Source of the DNA: Trileptium ribeirensis | Taxonomy: Eukaryota > Nematoda > Enoplea > Enoplida > Thoracostomopsidae | Length of the DNA: 64,000 nt | Direction: 5' to 3' | NCBI GenBank assembly: GCA_030248225.1 | Contig: JASANE010028178.1 | Coordinates: forward strand, 62,001 to 126,000 | Notes under the pieces: generated by a model | What the model saw: only the letters and a program-made list of their open reading frames with translations | The model's database searches: none | Told to the model about the DNA's origin: nothing | Shown: piece after piece, positions 57,219-64,000 of the stretch | How the letters are laid out: every line of letters starts with the position of its first letter | Numbering within the stretch: position 1 is the first letter of the stretch | Made by a program: the position numbers and the translations under genes

Positions 57219-60200
57219 GCTGAATGTTTCAATGCCACTCATTTGCAGCCAACCAAAGCGAAAGTTGTTAGCTAAATAGTTACATGCTAATCAAGCTTGT
57301 TGGGAAACGTAATTTATTATCATGTCATTTAATTAAATGGCAGATGATTACCGTTAGTACTACCACAATGGTGGCTCCGGATGGAACTATAACATGGACA
57401 ACTGTCCGTTTTCGGGAGGATAGCTGGCGGTGGTACGCGATGTTAGTTCTCACAACGCCGTTCTGCAACTCTTTTCTGTAAGTTACACAAACTCAATGCT
57501 GATTGTTTGAGCGGCCCTCATTTGCAGTCAACTAAAGCGAAGGTTGATAGCTAAATAGTTATATGCTAATCAACCTTATCGAGAAACATTATTTATTATC
57601 ATGTCATTTAATTACATGGCTGATGATTACTGTTACTACTACCACAATCATGGCGGTAGATGGAACTATAACATCGACTATTGTCGGTTTTCGGGATGAC
57701 AGCTGGCGGTGGTACGCGATGTTAGTACTCACAACGCCGTTTTTCAAAACTTTTCTGTAAGTTATACAATCTCAATGCTGAATGTTTCAATTCCACTCAT
57801 TTGCAGCCAACCAAAACGAAAGTTGTTAGCTAAATAGTTACATGCTAATCAAGCTTGTTGGGAAACGTAATTTATTATCATGTCATTTAATTAAATGGCA
57901 GATGATTACCGTTAGTACTACCACAATGGTGGCTCCGGATCCAACTATAACATGGACAACTGTCCGTTTTCGGGAGGATAGCTGGCGGTGGTACGCGATG
58001 TTAGTTCTCACAACACCGTTCTGCAACTCTTTTCTTTAAATTACACAATCTCAATGCTGATTGTTTGAATGGCCTCATTTGCAGTCAACTAAAGCGAAGG
58101 TTGATAGCTATATAGTTACATGCTAATCAAGATTGTTGGGAAACGTAATTTATTATCATGTTATTTAATTAAATGGCAGATGATTGCTGTTACTACTACC
58201 ACAATTGTGGCTCCGGATGGAACTATAACATCGACTTCTGTCGGTTTTCGGCATGACAGCTGGCGGTGGTACGCGACGTTAGAACTCACAACGCAGTTCT
58301 TCAAACCTTTTCTGTAAGTTACACAATCTCAATGCTGATTGTTTGAACGGCCCTCATTTGCAGTCAGCTAAAGCGAAGGTTGATAGCTAAATAGTTATAT
58401 GCTAATCAACCTTATCGAGAAACATTATTTATTATCATGTCATTTAATTACATGGCTGATGATTGCTGTTACTACTACCACAATCGTGGCGATAGATGGA
58501 ACTATAACATCGACTACTGTCGGTTTTCGGGATGACAGCTGGCGGTGGTACGCGACGTTAGAACTCACAACGCAGTTCTTCAAACTTTTCTGTAAGTTAT
58601 ACAATCTCAATGCTGAATGTTTCAATGCCACTCATTTGCAGCCAACCAAAGCGAAAGTTGCTAGCTAAATAGTTACATGCTAATCAAGCTTGTTGGGAAA
58701 CGTAATTTATTATCATGTCATTTAATTAAATGGCAGATGATTACCGTTAGTACTACCACAATGGTGGCTCCGGATGGAACTATAACATGGACAACTGTCC
58801 GTTTTCGGGAGGATAGCTGGCGGTGGTACGCGATGTTAGTTCTCACAACGCCGTTCTGCAACTCTTTTCTGTAAGTTACACAATCTCAATGCTGATTGTT
58901 TGAATGGCACTCATTTGCAGTCAACTAAAGCGAAGGTTGATAGCTAAATAGTTATATTCTAATCAACCTTATTGAGAAACATAATTTATTATCATGTCAT
59001 TTAATTACATGGCTGATGATTGCTGTTACTACTACCACAATCGTGGCGATAGATGGAACTATAACATCGACTACTGTCGGTTTTCGGGATGACAGCTGGC
59101 GGTGGTACGCGACGTTAGAACTCACAACGCCGTTCTTCAAACCTTTTCTGTAAGTTATACAATCTCAATGCTGAATGTTTCAATGCCACTCATTTGCAGC
59201 CAACCAAAGCGAATTTGCTAGCTAAATAGTTACATGCTAATCAAGATTGTTGGGAAACGTAATTTATTATCATGTTATTTAATTAAATGGCAGATGATTA
59301 TCGTTAGTACTACCACAATGGTGGCTCCGGATGGAACTATAACATGGACAACTGTCTGTTTTCGGGAGGATAGCTGGCGGTGGTACGCGACGTTAGTTCT
59401 CACAACGCCGTTCTGCAACTCTTTTCTGTAAGTTACACAATCTCAATGCTGATTGTTTGAATGGCACTCATTTGCAGTCAACTAAAGCGAAGGTTGATAG
59501 CTAAATAGTTATATTCTAATCAACCTTATTGAGAAACATAATTTATTATCATGTCATTTAATTACATGGCTGATGATTGCTGTTACTACTACCACAATCG
59601 TGGCGATAGATGGAACTATAACATCGACTACTGTCGGTTTTCGGGATGACAGCTGGCGGTGGTACGCGACGTTAGAACTCACAACGCAGTTCTTCAAACT
59701 TTTCTGTAAGTTATACAATCTCAATGCTGAATGTTTCAATGCCACTCATTTGCAGCCAACCAAAGCGAAAGTTGCTAGCTAAATAGTTACATGCTAATCA
59801 AGCTTGTTGGGAAACGTAATTTATTATCATGTCATTTAATTAAATGGCAGATGATTACCGTTAGTACTACCACAATGGTGGCTCCGGATGGAACTATAAC
59901 ATGGACAACTGTCCGTTTTCGGGAGGATAGCTGGCGGTGGTACGCGATGTTAGTTCTCACAACGCCGTTCTGCAACTCTTTTCTTTAAATTACACAATCT
60001 CAATGCTGATTGTTTGAATGGCCTCATTTGCAGTCAACTAAAGCGAAGGTTGATAGCTATATAGTTACATGCTAATCAAGATTGTTGGGAAACGTAATTT
60101 ATTATCATGTTATTTAATTAAATGGCAGATGATTACCGTTAGTACTACCACAATGGTGGCTCCGGATGAAACTATAACATGGACAACTGTCTGTTTTCGG

Positions 60201-60664
60201 GAGGATAGCTGGCGGTGGTACGCGACGTTAGTTCTCACAACGCCGTTCTGCAACTCTTTTCTGTAAGTTACACAATCTCAATGCTGATTGTTTGAACGGC
60301 CCTCATTTGCAGTCAACTAAAGCGAAGGTTGATAGCTAAATAGTTATATGCTAATCAACCTTATCGAGAAACATAATTTATTATCATGTCATTTAATTAC
60401 ATGGCTGATGATTACTGTTACTACTACCACAATCATGGCGGTAGATGGAACTATAACATCGACTATTGTCGGTTTTCGGGATGACAGCTGGCGGTGGTAC
60501 GCGACGTTAGTACTCACAACGCCGTTCTTCAAACCTTTTCTGTAAGTTATACAATCTCAATGCTGAATGTTTCAATGCCACTCATTTGCAGCCAACCAAA
60601 GCGAAAGTTGCTAGCTAAATAGTTACATGCTAATCAACCTTATTGAGAAACATAATTTATTGTA

Positions 60665-60897
60665 ATGTCATTTAAATACATGGCTGGAGATTACTGTTAC
60701 TACTACCAGAGTGTTGGCGGTGGATGGAACTATAACATCAACTACTGTCGGTCTTCGGGAGGACAGCTGGCGGTGGTACGCGACGTTAGTGCTCACAACA
60801 TCGTTCTGCAACTCTTTTCTGTAAGTTATACAATCTCAATGCTGATTCTTTGCATACCACTCATTTGAAGTCAACCAAAGCCAAGGTTGATAGCTAA
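60665..60897 (+). CDS. lectin-array unit with an open lectin frame, two exons
   Basis: Exon 1 (60665-60820) is open for 52 codons with CYYYQSVGGGWNYNINYC and CRSSGGQLAVVRD, the best match to a C-type lectin half domain in the array; it ends in codon phase 0 at GTAAGT. A 50-bp intron (60821-60870, acceptor TTTGAAG) leads to exon 2 with eight codons and a TAA. The full product would be 60 residues without a signal peptide. This unit is the most diverged of the array and may be close to the ancestor, before nonsense changes spread. Whether it is transcribed is unknown. Confidence 0.5.
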
Positions 60898-61499
60898 ATA
60901 GTTATATGCTAATCAACCTTATTGAGAAACATAATTTATTATCATGTCATTTAATTACATGGCTGATGATTACTGTTACTACTACCACAATCATGGCGGT
61001 AGATGGAACTATAGCATCGACTAATGTCGGTTTTCGGGAAGACAGCTGGCGGTGGTACGCGACGTTAGTACTCACAACGCCGTTCTTCAGATCTTTTCTG
61101 TAAGTTATACAATCTCAATGCTGAATGTTTCAATGCCACTCATTTGCAGTCAACCTCAGCAAAGGTTGCTATCTAAATAGTTATATTCTAATCAACCTTA
61201 TTGAGAAACATTATTTATTATCATGTCATTTAATTACATGGCTGATGAGTACTGTTACTACTACCACAATCATGGCGGTAGATGGAACTATAGCATCGAC
61301 TATTGTCGGCTTTCGGGATGAGAGCTGGCGGTGGTACGCGACGTTAGTACTCACAACGCCGTTCTTAAACCTTTTCTTAAGTTATACAATCTCAATGCTG
61401 AATGTTTCAATGCCACTCATTTGCAGCCAACAAAAGCGAAGGTTGCTAGCTAAATAGTTATATGCTATTCAACCTTATTGAGAAACATTATTTATTATC

Positions 61500-61732
61500 A
61501 TGTCATTTAATTACATGGTTGATGATTACTGTTACTACTACCACAATCATGGCGGTAGATGGAACTATAGCATCGACTATTGTCGGTTTTTGGATCTACA
61601 GCTGGCGGTGCTACGAGACGTTAGTACTCACAACGCCGTTCTTCAAACCTTTTCTGTAAGTTATACAATCTCAATGCTGAATGTTTCAATGCCACTCATT
61701 TGCAGCCAACCAAAGCGAAGGTTGCTAGCTAA
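61500..61732 (+). CDS. second lectin-array unit with an open lectin frame
   Basis: Type B unit in which the usual TGA is replaced: the local text reads RFLDLQLAVLRD, so the frame passes. Exon 1 61500-61655, donor GTAAGT at 61656, intron 50 bp, acceptor TTTGCAG at 61699-61705, exon 2 61706-61732 with stop. The glycine pair before Q-L-A is lost, which would harm a lectin fold, so the open frame may be accidental. Confidence 0.35.
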
Positions 61733-64000
61733 ATAGTTATATGCTAATCAACCTTATTGAGAAACATAATTTTTTATAATGTCATTTAATTACATGGCTG
61801 ATGATTACTGTTACTACTACCACAATCATGGCGGTAGATGGAACTATAACATCGACTACTGTCGGTTTTCGGGATGACAGCTTTCCGTGGTACGCGACTG
61901 TTAGTATTCACAACGCAGTTCTTCAAAACTTTTCTGTAAATTATATAATCTCAAAGCTGAATGTTTCAATACCACTCATTTGCAGCCAACCAAAGCGGAA
62001 GTTGCTAGCTAAATAGTTACATGCTAATGAAGCTTGTTGGGAAACGTAATTTATTATCATGTCATTTAATTAAATGGCAGATGATTACCGTTAGTACTAC
62101 CACAATGGTGGCTCCGGATGGAACAATAACATGGACAACTGTCCGTTTTCGGGATGACAGCTGGCGGTGGTACGCGACGTTAGTACTCACAACGCCGTTC
62201 TTCAAACCTTTTCTGTAAGTTATACAATCTCAATGCTGAATGTTTCAATGCCACTCATTTGCAGCCAACCAAAGCGAAGGTTGCTAGCTAAATAGTTATA
62301 TGCTAATCAACCTTATTGAGAAACATTATTTATTATCATGTCATTTAATTACATGGTTGATGATTACTGTTACTACTACCACAATCATGGCGGTAGATGG
62401 AACTATAGCATCGACTATTGTCGGTTTTCGGGATGACAGCTGGCGGTGGTACGCGACGTTAGTACTCACAACGCCGTTCTTCAAACCTTTTCTGTAAGTT
62501 ATACAATCTCAATGCTGAATGTTTCAATGCCACTCATTTGCAGCCAACCAAAGCGAAGGTTGCTAGCTAAATAGTTATATGCTAATCAACCTTATTGAGA
62601 GACATTATTTATTATAATGTCATTTAATTACATGGCTGATGATTACTGTTACTATTACCACGATCGTGGCGGTAGATGGAACTATAACATCGACTACTGT
62701 CGGTTTTCGGGATGACAGCTGGCGGTGGTACGCGACGTTAGTACTCACAACGCCGTTCTTAAAAACCTTTTCTGTAAGTTATACAATCTCAATGCTGAAT
62801 GTTTCAATGCCACTCATTTGCAGCCAACAAAAAGCGAAGGTTGCTAGCTAAATAGTTATATGCTAATCAACCTTATTGAGAAACATTATTTATTATCATG
62901 TCATTTAATTACATGGTTGATGATTACTGTTACTACTACCACAATCATGGCGGTAGATGGAACTATAACATCGACTACTGTCGGTTTTCGGGATGACAGC
63001 TGGCGGTGGTACGCGACGTTAGTACTCACAACGCCGTTCTTCAAACCTTTTCTGTAAGTTATATAATCTCAATGTTGAATGTTTCAATGCCACTCATTTG
63101 CAGCCAACAAAAAGCGAAGGTTGCTAGCTAAATAGTTATATGCTAATAAACCTTATTGAGAAACATTATTTATTATAATGTCATTTAATTACATGGCTGA
63201 TGATTACTGTTACTATTACCACGATCGTGGTGGTAGATGGAACTATAACATCGACTACTGTCGGTTTTCGGGATGACAGCTGGCGCACCGTCACAACGCC
63301 GTTCTTCAAACCTTTTCTGTAAGTTATACAATATCAATGTGGTTCTTTAAATACCACTCATTTGCAGTCAACCTCAGCAAAGGTTGCTATCTAAATAGTT
63401 ATATTCTAATCAACCTTATTGAGAAACATAATTTATTATAATGTCATTTAATTACATGGCTGATGATTACTGTTACTACTACCACAATCATGGCGGTAGA
63501 TGGAACTATAACATCGACTACTGTCGGTTTTCGGGATGACAGCTTTCCGTGGTACGCGACTGTTAGTATTCACAACGCAGTTCTTCAAAACTTTTCTGTA
63601 AATTATATAATCTCAAAGCTGAATGTTTCAATACCACTCATTTGCAGCCAACCAAAGCGGAAGTTGCTAGCTAAATAGTTACATGCTAATGAAGCTTGTT
63701 GGGAAACGTAATTTATTATCATGTCATTTAATTAAATGGCAGATGATTACCGTTAGTACTACCACAATGGTGGCTCCGGATGGAACATTAACATGGACAA
63801 CTGTCCGTTTTCGGGAGGATAGCTGGCGGTGGTACGCGACGTTAGTACTCACAACGCCGTTCTTCAAACCTTTTCTGTAAGTTATACAATCTCAATGCTG
63901 AATGTTTCAATGCCACTCATTTGCAGCCAACAAAAAGTGAAGGTTGCTAGCTAAATAGTTATATGCTAATCAACCTTATTGAGAAACATTATTTATTATC

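Larger units (their letters stand above)
57219..64000 (+). repeat. tandem array of a 279-bp unit with a C-type-lectin half-exon and a 50-bp intron
   Basis: Starts of the unit fall at 57284, 57563, 57842, 58120, 58399, 58677 and so on every 278-280 bp to the window edge, about 24 copies. Each unit has a frame starting ATGTCATTT(A/T)A that encodes up to 52 residues with the first half of a C-type lectin domain (CYYY, W-N-Y-N, then C-x3-G-G-Q-L-A-V-V-R-D), then a perfect donor GTAAGT, 50 bp and an acceptor TTTGCAG, then a short end exon with a stop. Two main unit types exist, A (…GGTGGCTCCGGATGG…) and B (…CATGGCGGTAGATGG…). Most units carry stops in the lectin frame: TGA in GGATGACAG (B), or TAA plus TAG codons (A). 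The second half of the lectin fold (WIGL and the last Cys pair) is absent. Confidence 0.8.

Noticed and set aside
60665..61732. Readthrough or selenocysteine at the shared TGA of type B lectin units
   Set aside because: No SECIS-like structure noticed, type A units have different stops, and simple decay before amplification explains the pattern.
57219..64000. CRISPR-like or bacterial repeat array
   Set aside because: Units are 279 bp without unique spacers, and contain splice signals and a eukaryotic lectin motif.

Overview
The window is animal (invertebrate metazoan) DNA made almost wholly of mobile elements and tandem repeats. The evidence is CR1/L2-type LINE reverse transcriptase tails, a tRNA-derived SINE, hAT-type elements with 8-bp target duplications, BEL/Pao retrotransposon genes (an animal-restricted group), an Env-bearing Ty3/gypsy-type pol, and a C-type-lectin exon with a 50-bp GT-AG intron. 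I cannot name the phylum. No complete conventional host gene is visible.

Layout. 1-2760: two decayed LINE tails, one cut by a SINE and bordered by an hAT-like copy. 2761-4357: unassigned, G/C-tract rich. 4358-8900: a non-autonomous hAT-like element that received insertions of its own family; three 8-bp target duplications can be read. 8901-12137: unassigned DNA, a rearranged hAT-like copy, a 342-bp tandem duplication and a 220-bp hAT MITE. 12337-44553: one 32.2-kb LTR element, coding on the minus strand, with LTRs of about 3.4 kb. 44554-49440: remains of a BEL/Pao element on the minus strand. 52406-54017: a second BEL/Pao integrase fragment. 54640-55492: two minisatellites. 57219-64000 (window edge): about 24 copies of a 279-bp unit carrying half of a C-type lectin domain and a 50-bp intron.

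The main result is the giant element and its cargo. In minus-strand order it holds: 5' LTR, a leader with a candidate primer site, a short capsid-type Gag, about 6 kb without recognisable genes, an unknown ORF, an Env-like class I fusion glycoprotein placed BEFORE pol, a broken protease-RT-RNase H-integrase, a 2.5-kb DNA-transposon insertion, a 649-residue disordered ORF, two tandem ORFs that each join a NADAR (YbiA-like, ADP-ribose N-glycosidase family) domain to an SGNH-hydrolase-like domain, and the 3' LTR. The BEL/Pao element next door carries its own NADAR-SGNH ORF just after pol. The giant element has inserted inside that ORF: the first part lies at 45279-44554 and the continuation, in matching codon phase, at 12336-12214, on the far side of the 32 kb. 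Two unrelated LTR-element superfamilies therefore carry the same two-domain module in the envelope position, which I consider the likeliest new system here.

Most retroelement genes are broken by stops and frameshifts, while accessory ORFs of the giant element (the 649-residue ORF and the upstream NADAR-SGNH copy) are open. Domain assignments were made by eye; no database search or alignment program was used.
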